Below are positions 23,685-35,659 of a DNA stretch of 64,000 nt, piece by piece (positions within the stretch are counted from its first letter, which is position 1; every line of letters starts with the position of its first letter). The translations under genes and the position numbers were made by a program. Under the pieces are notes generated by a model. The model was not told where the DNA came from. It did not search any database and worked only from the letters and a program-made list of their open reading frames with translations. Source of the stretch: Mycolicibacter heraklionensis (lineage in GTDB: Bacteria > Actinomycetota > Actinomycetes > Mycobacteriales > Mycobacteriaceae); assembly GCA_001673575.1 (NCBI GenBank), contig LZME01000063.1:1-64000 (forward strand). The letters run 5' to 3'.

Positions 23685-25097
23685 ATGACCGAGCAGCCTC
23701 GCACCCTGGCCGAGAAGGTCTGGGCAGACCACGTCGTGGTATCCGGCGGCGGGACCGAACCCGACCTCATCTACATCGACCTGCACCTGGTTCATGAAGT
23801 CACCAGCCCGCAGGCCTTCGAGGGGCTGCGGCTGGCCGGTCGTGGAGTGCGGCGCCCGGATCTGACCATCGCCACCGAGGACCACAACGTGCCGACGGTC
23901 GACATCGACAAACCGATCGCCGACCCGGTGTCGCGTACTCAGGTTGAGACGCTGCGGCACAACTGCGCCGAGTTCGGTATCCGGTTGCACCCGATGGGCG
24001 ACATCGATCAGGGGATCGTGCACATCATCGGGCCGCAGCTGGGGCTTACCCAGCCCGGCACGACGGTGGTCTGCGGCGACAGTCACACCTCCACCCACGG
24101 CGCGTTCGGTGCGCTGGCGATGGGTATCGGCACCTCCGAGGTCGAACACGTGCTGGCCACTCAGACGCTTCCGCTGAAGCCGTTCAAGACAATGGCGGTC
24201 AATGTCGACGGGAAACTCGCCGACGGCGTGACGGCCAAGGACATCATCTTGGCGGTGATCGCTCAGATCGGCACCGGCGGCGGCCAGGGCTACGTCATCG
24301 AATACCGGGGCAGTGCCATTGAGGCGCTGTCGATGGAGGCGCGGATGACGATCTGCAACATGAGCATTGAGGCCGGCGCCCGGGCCGGCATGGTTGCCCC
24401 CGACGAGACCACCTACGAGTACCTGCGGGGCCGGCCGCACGCGCCGAGCGGCGCGGACTGGGATGCTGCGGTGGCCTATTGGAGCAGTCTGCGAACAGAC
24501 CCCGGTGCGGTGTTCGACGCCGAGGTCCATTTGGACGCGGATGCACTGACCCCGTTCGTGACCTGGGGCACGAACCCTGGACAGGGCGTACCGCTGGGCG
24601 CCGATGTGCCCGATCCGGAGGCGATCAACGACGAGGCCGAGCGGCGGGCCGCGGAGAAGGCGTTGGCGTACATGGACCTTCAGCCGGGCACGCCGATGCG
24701 CGAGATCGCGGTCGACACGGTGTTCGTCGGGTCGTGCACCAACGGCCGCATCGAGGATCTGCGTGCGGTGGCTGATGTGCTGCGCGGGCGTCAGGTCGCC
24801 GACGGTGTGCGGATGCTGGTGGTTCCGGGTTCTATGCGGGTGCGCAATCAGGCCGAAGCCGAAGGCCTCGCGGAGGTTTTCACCGCCGCAGGTGCTGAAT
24901 GGCGCCAGCCAGGCTGCTCAATGTGCCTGGGGATGAACCCCGATCAGCTGGAGCCGGGGCAGCGGTCCGCGTCGACGTCCAACCGCAATTTCGAGGGCCG
25001 GCAGGGCAAGGGCGGACGCACTCACCTGGTGTCTCCGGTCGTCGCCGCCGCCACCGCTGTTCGTGGGACGCTGTCGGCCCCCCAGGACTTGAACTGA
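23685..25097 (+). CDS. leuC: 3-isopropylmalate dehydratase large subunit
   Basis: A 470 aa aconitase-superfamily subunit of isopropylmalate isomerase (leucine synthesis). The [4Fe-4S] cysteines are in GSCTNGR (about 351) and CSMCLG (about 411 and 414). [15 protein letters not shown] is the substrate-binding signature. ATG 23685 has GGGGA upstream; the longer reading overlaps the divergent regulator and operator. leuD follows after 28 bases. Confidence 0.95.
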   Translation: MTEQPRTLAEKVWADHVVVSGGGTEPDLIYIDLHLVHEVTSPQAFEGLRLAGRGVRRPDLTIATEDHNVPTVDIDKPIADPVSRTQVETLRHNCAEFGIRLHPMGDIDQGIVHIIGPQLGLTQPGTTVVCGDSHTSTHGAFGALAMGIGTSEVEHVLATQTLPLKPFKTMAVNVDGKLADGVTAKDIILAVIAQIGTGGGQGYVIEYRGSAIEALSMEARMTICNMSIEAGARAGMVAPDETTYEYLRGRPHAPSGADWDAAVAYWSSLRTDPGAVFDAEVHLDADALTPFVTWGTNPGQGVPLGADVPDPEAINDEAERRAAEKALAYMDLQPGTPMREIAVDTVFVGSCTNGRIEDLRAVADVLRGRQVADGVRMLVVPGSMRVRNQAEAEGLAEVFTAAGAEWRQPGCSMCLGMNPDQLEPGQRSASTSNRNFEGRQGKGGRTHLVSPVVAAATAVRGTLSAPQDLN

Positions 25098-25125
25098 CCG
25101 CCACGGTATTAAAAGGAGCCTAGTC

Positions 25126-25722
25126 ATGGAAGCTTTCCACACTCATACCGGAATCGGAGTGCCGCTGCGGCGGTCCAATGTCGACACCGACCAAATCATT
25201 CCCGCGGTCTATTTGAAGCGCATCACCCGGACGGGATTCGAGGACGGCCTGTTCGCCACGTGGCGCACCGATCCGTCCTTCGTGCTGAATCTCAGCCCTT
25301 TCAACCAAGGTTCGGTCCTGGTGGCCGGACCGGACTTCGGGACCGGGTCGTCGCGGGAACACGCGGTGTGGGCGCTGCTCGACTACGGGTTCCGGGTGGT
25401 GATCTCCTCCAGATTCGCCGACATCTTCCGCGGCAATGCCGGCAAGGCCGGCCTGCTGGCGGCCCAGGTGGCTCAAGATGATGTGGAACTGCTGTGGAAA
25501 GTCATCGAGCAGAGCCCGGGGCTGGAAATCACTGTCAATCTTCAAGATCGGAATATCACCGCCGGAACGGTGGTGGTGGCGTTCACGATTGACGACTACA
25601 CCGCGTGGCGGTTGTCGGAAGGGCTCGACGATATAGGCCTTACGCTGCGGAAACTCGAAGAGATCGACTCATTCGAGGCCGCTCGCCCGAGCTGGAAACC
25701 GCGCACTCTGCCGGCTTCTTGA
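25126..25722 (+). CDS. leuD: 3-isopropylmalate dehydratase small subunit
   Basis: A 198 aa swivel-domain subunit pairing with LeuC. Typical LeuD features are [15 protein letters not shown] near the N-terminus and [17 protein letters not shown]. The start has AAAGGAG nine bases upstream. A short hairpin (25730-25750) follows the stop. Confidence 0.95.
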   Translation: MEAFHTHTGIGVPLRRSNVDTDQIIPAVYLKRITRTGFEDGLFATWRTDPSFVLNLSPFNQGSVLVAGPDFGTGSSREHAVWALLDYGFRVVISSRFADIFRGNAGKAGLLAAQVAQDDVELLWKVIEQSPGLEITVNLQDRNITAGTVVVAFTIDDYTAWRLSEGLDDIGLTLRKLEEIDSFEAARPSWKPRTLPAS

Positions 25723-25729
25723 GGGCCCG

Positions 25730-25750
25730 CACCGGAGCTTAATTCCGGTG
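25730..25750. terminator. Hairpin after leuD (no U-run)
   Basis: Stem CACCGGA (25730-25736) with TCCGGTG (25744-25750) around a 7-base loop, eight bases after the leuD stop. No T-tract follows, so termination is only suggested. The rest of 25751-25910 should contain the hupB promoter, but no consensus pair stands out. Confidence 0.4.
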
Positions 25751-25910
25751 ATTCGACGCTCTCGTCAGCGTCCAAGGGCGGTAACCGGATTGCCGAAATT
25801 CGCCCATAATCTCGTCTGAAATTGCGCGTGGCTCTTGGATATCAGTGGTATCAGGGTTTACCGTGTGCTCTAGTCGGCTCAAGTAGGGCCACTGGTTTCG
25901 GAGGGATTGG

Positions 25911-26525
25911 ATGAACAAAGCAGAGCTCATCGAGGTGCTCACAAAGGAATTGGACACCGACCGCCGGTCGGCGACCGAGGCCGTCGAGCATTTCGTCAAT
26001 GCCATTGTGCGCGCCGTCCACAAGGGTGAGAGCGTCACCATCACCGGGTTCGGCGTTTTCGAGCGTCGTCGTCGCGCCGCGCGCGTTGCCCGCAATCCCC
26101 GCACCGGTGAAACGGTCAAGGTGAAGCCGACGTCCGTCCCCGCATTCCGCCCCGGTGCGCAGTTCAAGGCGATTGTTTCTGGCGCGCAGAAGGTCCCGTC
26201 CGAGGGTCTCGCCGTCAAGCGCGGCGCTGGCGCCACTGCGGCGCCGGCCAAGAAGGCTCCGGCCAAGAAGGCCACCAAGGCCGCCGCCAAGAAGACTGCG
26301 GCCAAGGCTCCGGCGAAGAAGGTTGCCGCGAAGAAGGCAGCGACCAAGGCTCCGGCCAAGAAGGCCGTGACCAAGGCTCCGGCGAAGAAGGTTGCCGCGA
26401 AGAAGGCAGCGACCAAGGCTCCGGCCAAGAAGGTTGTCGCCAAGAAGGCAGCGACCAAGGCCGTGGCGAAGAAGGCTCCGGCCAAGAAAGCCACCAAGGC
26501 TCCGGCCCGCAAGGGTCGCAAGTAG
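25911..26525 (+). CDS. hupB: Mycobacterial histone-like nucleoid protein HupB (HU with Lys/Ala-rich tail)
   Basis: A 204 aa nucleoid-associated protein. Residues 1 to about 90 are a complete HU DNA-binding domain ([14 protein letters not shown], then [21 protein letters not shown]). Residues about 100-204 are a histone H1-like tail of [13 protein letters not shown] repeats, the mycobacterial signature of HupB. The tail length varies between species through repeat number. A GGAGGG Shine-Dalgarno precedes the ATG. The tail is encoded by near-identical DNA repeats (see 26302-26433). A 15-bp hairpin follows the stop. Confidence 0.96.
   Translation: MNKAELIEVLTKELDTDRRSATEAVEHFVNAIVRAVHKGESVTITGFGVFERRRRAARVARNPRTGETVKVKPTSVPAFRPGAQFKAIVSGAQKVPSEGLAVKRGAGATAAPAKKAPAKKATKAAAKKTAAKAPAKKVAAKKAATKAPAKKAVTKAPAKKVAAKKAATKAPAKKVVAKKAATKAVAKKAPAKKATKAPARKGRK
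26302..26433 (+). repeat. Direct repeat inside the hupB tail
   Basis: A 63-base sequence starting CCAAGGCTCCGGCGAAGAAG occurs identically at 26302-26364 and 26371-26433 (period 69 bases, 23 codons). It encodes the Lys/Ala-rich tail and is a likely site of repeat-number variation. Confidence 0.8.
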
Positions 26526-26535
26526 CAACGAATGG

Positions 26536-26569
26536 CCGAGCGCCGCGGGGATAACCCCGCGGCGCTCGG
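26536..26569. terminator. Strong hairpin between convergent hupB and mutT1
   Basis: A perfect 15-bp GC-rich stem (CCGAGCGCCGCGGGG at 26536-26550 with its complement at 26555-26569) around an ATAA loop, in the gap between two convergent genes. No T-run, as is common for mycobacterial terminators. Confidence 0.75.
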
Positions 26570-26573
26570 TCGT

Positions 26574-27506
26574 TCATACCAGTGCTTGGGTAGCCAGCGG
26601 GCTACCGATATGGTCGGCGGCGATCAGTCGCCCACCCGACAGTGACAGCACCCACGTGCTGCCCTTGCGATTGCGGGACTTGTCGGGGCTGACGCCGTCG
26701 CGGTCACACCACCAAGCGATCAGGTCTGGAATCACCTTGCCTTGGGTACAGATAACTGGTGTCCCGCCCGATTTCGCGATCTCCACCACCCGGTGACGTC
26801 CCTGCTTCGGGTTCTCGGCGTAGGACTCCTCGGTCAGCGTCGGCTCGTTGTGCACAGCCACCCCGAGTTCGGCGGCCAGTGGCTCGACCGTCTGCTCGCA
26901 GCGCACCCGGTCGGCCGCGTACACCGCGCTAGCGCCGAAGGCCAGCAGCTGATCGGTGAGGGCCTCGGCCTGGGCACGTCCCTTCTTGTCCAGCGGCCGC
27001 AGGCGGTCATCGCCGGAGAATCGGGACCGACGTCCGGCGGTACCGTGCCGCACGATCAACACCGTTTGGGTGTCGGGGGGCTGCTTGGCGAACCGCCGCA
27101 GTATCTTCCGGTCATAGGCGTACTGCAGTTCCTTCATCGCGGCATCGACCGGTAGCCAGACCAGATCGTCGACCTCGTGGTTGGGCACGAAGTCTCCGCC
27201 CAGCGCCTGCGCAGCCCAGTACCGGACCTTCTTGACGCCCTGGGTGACCGGATAGCGGACCGCACCCAGCCGGCGGCCCAGCTGTGCGTGCTGGCCGGTC
27301 TCCTCCAGGATCTCCCGTACGGCTGTCACCGGTTCGGTCTCACCGGGATCGACCTTGCCCTTGGGCAATGACCAGTCGTCGTAGCGCGGCCGGTGGATGA
27401 GCGCCACCTCAACGGCATTGCGCCGCGTCCGCCACAGCACCGCGCCGGCGGCGTGGACGACCTTGTCTACCGTCCCGGAGCCATTCGACACTGTCGTTTC
27501 GAGCAC
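26574..27506 (-). CDS. mutT1: MutT1: Nudix hydrolase fused to a histidine phosphatase domain
   Basis: A 310 aa two-domain sanitation enzyme. The N-terminal half carries the Nudix box [20 protein letters not shown] (about 49-68). The C-terminal half has the RHG phosphatase motif LIVRHGTAG (about 148-156). In mycobacteria MutT1 converts 8-oxo-(d)GTP to the diphosphate and on to the monophosphate, preventing mutation. GTG start at 27506 has GGAG eight bases upstream. It is 49 bases downstream of ppk on the same strand, as in M. tuberculosis. Confidence 0.93.
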   Translation of the reverse strand: MLETTVSNGSGTVDKVVHAAGAVLWRTRRNAVEVALIHRPRYDDWSLPKGKVDPGETEPVTAVREILEETGQHAQLGRRLGAVRYPVTQGVKKVRYWAAQALGGDFVPNHEVDDLVWLPVDAAMKELQYAYDRKILRRFAKQPPDTQTVLIVRHGTAGRRSRFSGDDRLRPLDKKGRAQAEALTDQLLAFGASAVYAADRVRCEQTVEPLAAELGVAVHNEPTLTEESYAENPKQGRHRVVEIAKSGGTPVICTQGKVIPDLIAWWCDRDGVSPDKSRNRKGSTWVLSLSGGRLIAADHIGSPLATQALV

Positions 27507-27555
27507 CTTGCACTCCTGCAGGTCAATTCGGGCTTCTTGGGCGGTGGGCCGGGGG

Positions 27556-30433
<2,878 letters not shown>

Positions 30434-30479
30434 TCACATCCTGCCAGCGCCGGGCTCGGCGTTCCGCGGGCTGGGTTCT

Positions 30480-30581
30480 AGCGGTGACCCGCTTCGCCCG
30501 GCTCCGCCGCGCTCGCGATCACCGCTGGGTTGGTGGCGGTGACCCGCTTCGCCCGGCTCCGCCGCGCTCGCGATCACCGCT
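30480..30581. repeat. Two 55-bp-period palindromic repeats upstream of gpsA
   Basis: Two 46-base copies at 30481-30526 and 30536-30581 are identical, 55 bases apart. The first is bounded by an 8-bp inverted repeat AGCGGTGA (30480-30487) and TCACCGCT (30519-30526). The interior CGCCCGGCTCCGCCGCGCT matches the repeats at 19.6 kb. The last copy runs straight into TAAGGT (30581-30586), a likely gpsA -10. Confidence 0.85.
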
Positions 30582-30613
30582 AAGGTGAGGCGCCTATAGG
30601 GAGGTGGTGTGCG

Positions 30614-31642
30614 ATGGGCGGCACCGAGGGAACGGTCGCGGTAATGGGCGCGGGCGCGTGGGGCACGGCTCTGGCCAAGGTGCTCGCCGACGCCGGCAGT
30701 GACGTCAGGCTCTGGGCACGCCGGCCCGACATCGCCGCGCAGATCAACGAGACCCGGCGCAACCCCGACTATCTGCCGGGCTTCGAGATTCCCGGCGCGG
30801 TGCGCGCCACTAGCGATCCGGCCGAGGCGCTGGACGGCTTGACCACCGTGGTGCTGGCCGTGCCGGCGCAGACGATGCGGGCCAATCTCCAAGCGTGGAC
30901 GCCGCATCTGACCGACAGCGCCACCCTGGTCAGCGTCGCCAAGGGCATCGAGCTGGGCACGCTGATGCGGATGAGTCAGGTGGTCGCGGCGGTAACCGGG
31001 TTCGATCCCGGTCAGGTCGCGGTGGTGTCCGGTCCCAACCTGGCGGCGGAGATCGCCGCCGAACAGCCCGCGGCCACCGTGGTCGCCTGCACAGACTCCG
31101 GCCGTGCGGTGGCGCTGCAGCGGATGCTCAACACGGGCTACTTCCGGCCCTACACCAACTCCGACGTCGTCGGCACCGAGATCGGCGGCGCCTGCAAGAA
31201 CGTCATCGCGCTGGCCTGCGGGATGGCGGCCGGAGTGGGGCTGGGCGAGAACACAGCGGCCGCGATCATCACCCGGGGCCTAGCCGAGATCATTCGACTG
31301 GGAGTCGCGCTGGGGGCTAAGGGAGCCACTTTGGCCGGCCTGGCGGGAGTGGGCGATCTGGTGGCCACCTGCACATCCCCGCATTCGCGCAACCGCACGT
31401 TCGGCGAACGGCTCGGCCGGGGGGAGGCGATGCCGCCGGTGCCCGGGTCGGCGGGGCTGTTGAGCACCTCCGACGGCCACGTCGTCGAAGGCGTGACGTC
31501 GTGTCAGTCGGTGCTGGCGCTGGCGTTGAGCTACGACGTGGAGATGCCGCTGACCGATGCCGTGCACCGGGTCTGCCATAAGGGGTCCTCGGTCAACGAG
31601 GCGGTGGCGTTGCTGCTGGGACGTCGCACCAAACCGGAGTAG
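30614..31642 (+). CDS. gpsA: NAD(P)-dependent glycerol-3-phosphate dehydrogenase
   Basis: A 342 aa enzyme making sn-glycerol-3-phosphate for phospholipids. N-terminal dinucleotide motif [14 protein letters not shown] (about 12-25). The catalytic lysine region is [17 protein letters not shown], followed by [17 protein letters not shown]. The ATG is preceded by AGGGAGG, and a TAAGGT -10 lies at 30581-30586. ddl follows on the same strand after a repeat-filled 114-base gap. Confidence 0.95.
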   Translation: MGGTEGTVAVMGAGAWGTALAKVLADAGSDVRLWARRPDIAAQINETRRNPDYLPGFEIPGAVRATSDPAEALDGLTTVVLAVPAQTMRANLQAWTPHLTDSATLVSVAKGIELGTLMRMSQVVAAVTGFDPGQVAVVSGPNLAAEIAAEQPAATVVACTDSGRAVALQRMLNTGYFRPYTNSDVVGTEIGGACKNVIALACGMAAGVGLGENTAAAIITRGLAEIIRLGVALGAKGATLAGLAGVGDLVATCTSPHSRNRTFGERLGRGEAMPPVPGSAGLLSTSDGHVVEGVTSCQSVLALALSYDVEMPLTDAVHRVCHKGSSVNEAVALLLGRRTKPE

Positions 31643-31661
31643 GCCGCCCCCGGTTTACGGG

Positions 31662-31741
31662 GCGGTCCAGCTTCGCTAACCGCTGGACTTGATGGGGCGG
31701 TCCAGCTTCGCCTCTCCTCCGTCGAGGCTCGCTAACCGCCC
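31662..31741. repeat. Two related stem-loop repeats upstream of ddl
   Basis: The gpsA-ddl gap holds two GCGGTCCAGCTTCGC-containing hairpins. The first has arms GCGGT (31662-31666) and ACCGC (31679-31683). The second has arms GGGCGGT (31695-31701) and ACCGCCC (31735-31741). They share the GCGGT/ACCGC arm style with the repeats at 30.5 kb. ETR/VNTR-type loci are known in this part of the tuberculosis chromosome. Confidence 0.7.
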
Positions 31742-31743
31742 GG

Positions 31744-31749
31744 TAGCCT
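31744..31749 (+). promoter_or_regulatory. -10 hexamer for leaderless ddl
   Basis: TAGCCT, seven bases, then GTG 31757, immediately after the second stem-loop repeat. Confidence 0.5.
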
Positions 31750-31756
31750 CTGGCGT

Positions 31757-32869
31757 GTGAATTCCCACGAACGCACCCGCGTGGCCGTCGTCTTCGGTGG
31801 CCGCAGCAGCGAGCACGCCATCTCCTGCGTCTCGGCGGGCAGCATCCTGCGCAACCTGGATCCGCAACGCTTCGAGGTCGTCGCAGTAGGCATCACCCCG
31901 GAGGGGGCGTGGGTGCTCACCGACGGCAACCCCGACACGCTGGCGATCACCGACCGCCAACTACCGGCGGTCAGCACGGACTCCGGCGCCGAACTGGCGC
32001 TGGCGGCCGACCCGCAGCGAGCCGGTCAACTGGTCGCGTTCTCCGCCGCCGGGCCCGCGGAGGTGCTGGAGTCGGTCGACGTGGTGTTTCCGGTGCTGCA
32101 CGGACCCTACGGCGAAGACGGCACCGTGCAGGGCCTGCTGGAGTTGGCCGGGGTGCCCTATGTCGGTGCCGGCGTGCTGGCCAGCGCGGCGGGCATGGAC
32201 AAGGAGTTCACCAAGAAGCTGCTGGCCGCCGACGGCCTGCCGATCGGCCCGTACGCGGTACTGCGGCCCGCCCAGGAGACGCTGTCGATCGACGATCGGG
32301 AGCGGCTGGGGCTGCCGCTGTTCGTCAAACCCGCGCGCGGCGGATCCTCGATCGGGGTCAGCCGGGTGACCTCGTACGACGAGCTTCCTGTGGCGATCGC
32401 CGAGGCGCGCCGGCACGACCCGAAGGTCATCGTCGAGGCCGCGATCGTCGGCCGGGAAATCGAATGCGGGGTGCTCGAATTCCCCGACGGCACGTTGGGC
32501 GCCAGCACGGTGGGGGAGATCCGGGTGGCCGGCGTGGCCGACCGCGACGACTCGTTCTACGACTTCGCCACCAAGTACCTCGACGACGCAGCCGAACTCG
32601 ACGTGCCCGCCAAGATCGACGACGACATCGCCGAAGCCGTGCGGCAGTTGGCGATTCGCGCGTTCGCCGCGCTGGACTGCCAGGGATTGGCCCGGGTGGA
32701 CTTCTTCCTGACCGACGCCGGTCCGGTGATCAACGAGATCAACACCATGCCCGGGTTCACCACGATCTCGATGTACCCGCGGATGTGGTCGGCCAGCGGC
32801 ATGGACTACCCGACGCTGCTGGCGACGATGGTCGACACCGCCCTGGCTCGCGGCGTGGGCTTGCGCTGA
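31757..32869 (+). CDS. ddl: D-alanine--D-alanine ligase
   Basis: A 370 aa ATP-grasp ligase making the D-Ala-D-Ala dipeptide of peptidoglycan, target of D-cycloserine. Seen: [20 protein letters not shown] at the N-terminus, [14 protein letters not shown], the ATP-grasp segment [18 protein letters not shown] and [18 protein letters not shown] at the end. GTG 31757 follows a leaderless-type -10; the alternative GTG at 31755 is out of frame. Confidence 0.96.
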   Translation: MNSHERTRVAVVFGGRSSEHAISCVSAGSILRNLDPQRFEVVAVGITPEGAWVLTDGNPDTLAITDRQLPAVSTDSGAELALAADPQRAGQLVAFSAAGPAEVLESVDVVFPVLHGPYGEDGTVQGLLELAGVPYVGAGVLASAAGMDKEFTKKLLAADGLPIGPYAVLRPAQETLSIDDRERLGLPLFVKPARGGSSIGVSRVTSYDELPVAIAEARRHDPKVIVEAAIVGREIECGVLEFPDGTLGASTVGEIRVAGVADRDDSFYDFATKYLDDAAELDVPAKIDDDIAEAVRQLAIRAFAALDCQGLARVDFFLTDAGPVINEINTMPGFTTISMYPRMWSASGMDYPTLLATMVDTALARGVGLR

Positions 32870-32953
32870 GCTGCCTCGGGTAGCGCGCCGAGCGTGCACT
32901 CAGCGCGAAAAATCTGCCCGAATGTCGCGGTGGTTACACGCCCGGTGTGAGGG

Positions 32954-33496
32954 TCACCGCGGCGGGCCCGGCCGGATCGGGACGGCAGCGACGGTGTCGG
33001 CGATCAGATCCGACACCTCCTGGATCGGCGTGGGGCCCGATCCCGGCGGCAGCGTCAGCGCCAGATAGACCCTCCGGTCCACCACATACCAGGTGGCGCG
33101 GTCGCCTTCGCGGACTTCGAACCACTGCACGTGATTGACCACCTGGATGGGGGAGCCCACGACGAAGTCGGCCGGCCGGTCCAGCCCACAGCGCAGCACC
33201 ACGGCCTCGCCGTCGTCGGCAGTCCAGGCCGCCGCGCCCTGCGGTGCGGGTGCGGCAAGCTCGGCACGCCGATAGTCGCCCAGCTGAGCCGGTAGCGCCT
33301 CGAGGAGGGCACGGCAGTCTGCGCTGTCGGCGTGCGGAGCAGGCACGGTAACGACCGGGACCGGTCCGGCCGGCCGCTTGCCCGGGTGGTGGCGCGCGGC
33401 GACCGTCAGCGCAGCGCCCACCGCGGCGACGGCGACCACCAACGCGATGATCAGCGCAAGCCGCGGCGGTCCGTCCGCGTCGTTGTCCGTGGTCAA
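32954..33496 (-). CDS. DUF3515 membrane-anchored protein (Rv2980-like)
   Basis: About 180 aa. A single hydrophobic segment (about residues 13-33, LALIIALVVAVAAVGAALTV) is followed by an exported or periplasmic domain with a Cys pair (SADCRALLEAL and VLRCGLDRPADF) and WYVVDRRVYLALTLP. This matches the actinobacterial DUF3515 family, which sits beside thiL and ddl. The start is uncertain: I favour TTG at 33496, as no ATG or GTG gives a sensible N-terminus without invading the divergent thiL promoter. Function unknown. Confidence 0.75.
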   Translation of the reverse strand: MTTDNDADGPPRLALIIALVVAVAAVGAALTVAARHHPGKRPAGPVPVVTVPAPHADSADCRALLEALPAQLGDYRRAELAAPAPQGAAAWTADDGEAVVLRCGLDRPADFVVGSPIQVVNHVQWFEVREGDRATWYVVDRRVYLALTLPPGSGPTPIQEVSDLIADTVAAVPIRPGPPR

Positions 33497-33522
33497 GGCC
33501 CGCCTACCGTTCTGATCACACC

Positions 33523-33528
33523 TACACT
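33523..33528 (+). promoter_or_regulatory. -10 hexamer for leaderless thiL
   Basis: TACACT, seven bases, then GTG 33536. Confidence 0.5.
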
Positions 33529-33535
33529 CCAGGCT

Positions 33536-34513
33536 GTGCGCGGTAACGAGCCCACGCTGGGTCAGCTTGGAGAGTTTCCCATGATCGACCGGCTGGTGGC
33601 CGGGCGCCGTCAGCCCGGCACCACCCAGCTGGGTCCCGGGGACGATGCGGCGGTGGTGCGCTGCGCCGACGGCCGAGTTGCGGTATCCACCGACATGCTG
33701 GTCGAAGGCCGCCATTTCCGGCTGGATTGGTCGACCCCGCAGCAGGTCGGGCGCAAGGCGATCGCGCAGAACGCCGCCGATATCGAGGCGATGGGCGCGC
33801 GGCCCACCGCGTTCGTCGTCGGCTTCGGTGCCCCGGCGCACACCGTCGCCGCCGATGCCGCCGCCCTGGCCGACGGGATGTGGGCCGAGGCGGAGCGTCT
33901 GGGTGCCGGTGTGGTCGGCGGCGATCTGGTCCAGGCCGACTGTTGGGTGGTGTCGGTTACGGTGCTGGGGGATCTGGCCGGCCGGGCCGCGGTGCTGCGG
34001 TCGGGGGCGCGGCCCGGGGCGACCCTGGCGGTGGCTGGCGAGCTGGGCCGCTCGGCGGCCGGGCTGCGGTTGTGGGCCGACGGCGTGGACTCAGCAGAAT
34101 TCGCCGAACTCAGGCGTCGCCACCTGGTCCCGGAGCCGCCGTACGGGCAGGGCGCGGCGGCCGCCGACGCCGGCGCGCAGGCGATGACCGATGTCTCCGA
34201 CGGCCTGATCGCCGATCTGGGGCACCTGGCGGCCGCGTCGCAGGTGACCTTGGAGGTGTCCACAGCGGCGCTGGCGGTCGATTATCGAGCCTTGGCTCCC
34301 GCGGCCGCTGCGGTGCGCGCCGATGCGTGGTCGTGGGTTCTGGGCGGGGGAGAAGACCACGCTCTGGTCGCCGCGTTTCCCGGAGAGCTGCCGCCCGATT
34401 GGCGGGCCATCGGACAGGTGCTGCCCGGGCCGGCACGCGTGCTGGTCGACGGAGCGGTGTGGGACGGGGAGGCGGGCTGGCAGTCGTTCGATTCCAACGC
34501 CCCATTACGTTGA
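33536..34513 (+). CDS. thiL: Thiamine-monophosphate kinase
   Basis: A 325 aa AIR-synthase-related kinase phosphorylating thiamine monophosphate to the diphosphate coenzyme. Seen: LGPGDDAAVVR, STDMLVEGRHF, the GVVGGDLVQ core and MTDVSDGLIADLGHLA. The GTG at 33536 (N-terminus RGNEPTLGQLGEF) is chosen from the leaderless promoter; longer readings run through the divergent DUF3515 gene. ung follows six bases after the stop. Confidence 0.93.
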   Translation: MRGNEPTLGQLGEFPMIDRLVAGRRQPGTTQLGPGDDAAVVRCADGRVAVSTDMLVEGRHFRLDWSTPQQVGRKAIAQNAADIEAMGARPTAFVVGFGAPAHTVAADAAALADGMWAEAERLGAGVVGGDLVQADCWVVSVTVLGDLAGRAAVLRSGARPGATLAVAGELGRSAAGLRLWADGVDSAEFAELRRRHLVPEPPYGQGAAAADAGAQAMTDVSDGLIADLGHLAAASQVTLEVSTAALAVDYRALAPAAAAVRADAWSWVLGGGEDHALVAAFPGELPPDWRAIGQVLPGPARVLVDGAVWDGEAGWQSFDSNAPLR

Positions 34514-34519
34514 GACACC

Positions 34520-35200
34520 ATGACTGCTCGTCCACTTCCTGAACTTGTCGAAAGCGGTTGGGCCACGGCGCTGGCACCGGTGACCGATCACGTTGCCGCG
34601 CTGGGGCAGTTTCTGCGCGAGGAGACAACGGCCGGTCACGGCTATCTGCCCGAAGGGCAGAACATCTTGCGTGCCTTCACGTTTCCGTTCGACAACGTCA
34701 GGGTATTGATCGTCGGGCAGGACCCGTACCCAACGCCCGGCCACGCGGTAGGCCTGAGCTTCTCGGTCGCGCCGGATGTTCGGCCGCTGCCGCGCAGTCT
34801 GGAGAACATCTTCACCGAGTACACCGCGGATCTGGGCTATCCCAAGCCGTCCAACGGCGATCTGTCCGCGTGGGCGCAGCGGGGTGTGCTGCTGCTCAAC
34901 AGGGTGCTCACCGTGCGACCGGGCACGCCGGCGTCACATCGCGGCAAGGGCTGGGAGGCCGTCACCGAATGCGCGATCCGCGCGTTGGTGGCCCGCAGTC
35001 AGCCGATGGTGGCGATCCTGTGGGGACGCGACGCGGGGACGCTCAAGCCGATGCTGTCGGATCGCTGCGTCGCGATCGAATCACCGCACCCGTCGCCACT
35101 GTCGGCGTCACGCGGGTTCTTCGGATCGCGGCCGTTCAGCCGCGCCAACGAGTTGCTGGCGCAGATGGGAGCCGAGCCGATCGACTGGCGACTGGAGTAG
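34520..35200 (+). CDS. ung: Uracil-DNA glycosylase
   Basis: A 226 aa family 1 UDG removing uracil from DNA, important in a GC-rich genome prone to cytosine deamination. The water-activating motif [17 protein letters not shown] starts at residue 66 (Asp68), and the minor-groove loop HPSPLSA is near residue 189. Co-directional with thiL, and convergent with rpmB behind a hairpin. Confidence 0.95.
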   Translation: MTARPLPELVESGWATALAPVTDHVAALGQFLREETTAGHGYLPEGQNILRAFTFPFDNVRVLIVGQDPYPTPGHAVGLSFSVAPDVRPLPRSLENIFTEYTADLGYPKPSNGDLSAWAQRGVLLLNRVLTVRPGTPASHRGKGWEAVTECAIRALVARSQPMVAILWGRDAGTLKPMLSDRCVAIESPHPSPLSASRGFFGSRPFSRANELLAQMGAEPIDWRLE

Positions 35201-35224
35201 CGCGGTTCAGCGGGTCGCGCACAT

Positions 35225-35260
35225 CGCCGAGCAGGGGACGGATGATCCCTGTGCTCGGCG
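35225..35260. terminator. Hairpin between convergent ung and rpmB
   Basis: CGCCGAGCA (35225-35233) pairs with TGCTCGGCG (35252-35260); GGGGA and TCCCT can extend the stem internally. It lies in the 74-base gap between two converging genes. Confidence 0.6.
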
Positions 35261-35274
35261 AGACGAGAGCGGAC

Positions 35275-35466
35275 TTAGCCGCGGACGACCTTGCCGGCCT
35301 TGATGCACGAGGTGCAGGCGTTCAGGCGCTGCTTGTTGCCGCCGGGACGCGCGGCGTGCACAACCTGAATGTTCGGGTCCCACCGACGGCTGGTCCGACG
35401 GTGCGAGTGGGATACCGACTTACCGAAGCCGGGGCCCTTTCCGCAGATATCGCACACGGCAGCCAT
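35275..35466 (-). CDS. rpmB: 50S ribosomal protein L28 (zinc-ribbon type)
   Basis: A 63 aa ribosomal protein: [15 protein letters not shown], then [17 protein letters not shown]. Two Cys pairs, C5/C8 and C51/C54, make it the zinc-binding C+ form. Mycobacteria typically also carry a zinc-independent paralogue elsewhere under Zur control. ATG 35466 has GGAGT seven bases upstream, which decides it over a GTG three codons earlier. Divergent from the DAK2/FakA-like gene. Confidence 0.93.
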   Translation of the reverse strand: MAAVCDICGKGPGFGKSVSHSHRRTSRRWDPNIQVVHAARPGGNKQRLNACTSCIKAGKVVRG

Positions 35467-35659
35467 ATGTGACACTCCTCAAAACGTCTGCTTGAGGGCC
35501 AACGACCTCAGCGGGTGGCCCGACAACCTGATCAGGATACCCGCCCGGCGGGGCAACCACCAAAACGCCCCATCGCGGCTGGACGGACGTGACCTGTGCT
35601 GTCGCCCGGAGTGATTAGGCTTGCGGCCACCGGAGGTGGCGGCAGGAAGGTGGGCGCAG

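Noticed and set aside
32870..32953. GAGCGTGCACTC-containing gap between ddl and the DUF3515 gene as a terminator or repeat element
   Set aside because: GTGCAC is a short palindrome, but no stem longer than a few bases and no second copy in the window could be found. I see no supportable feature here.
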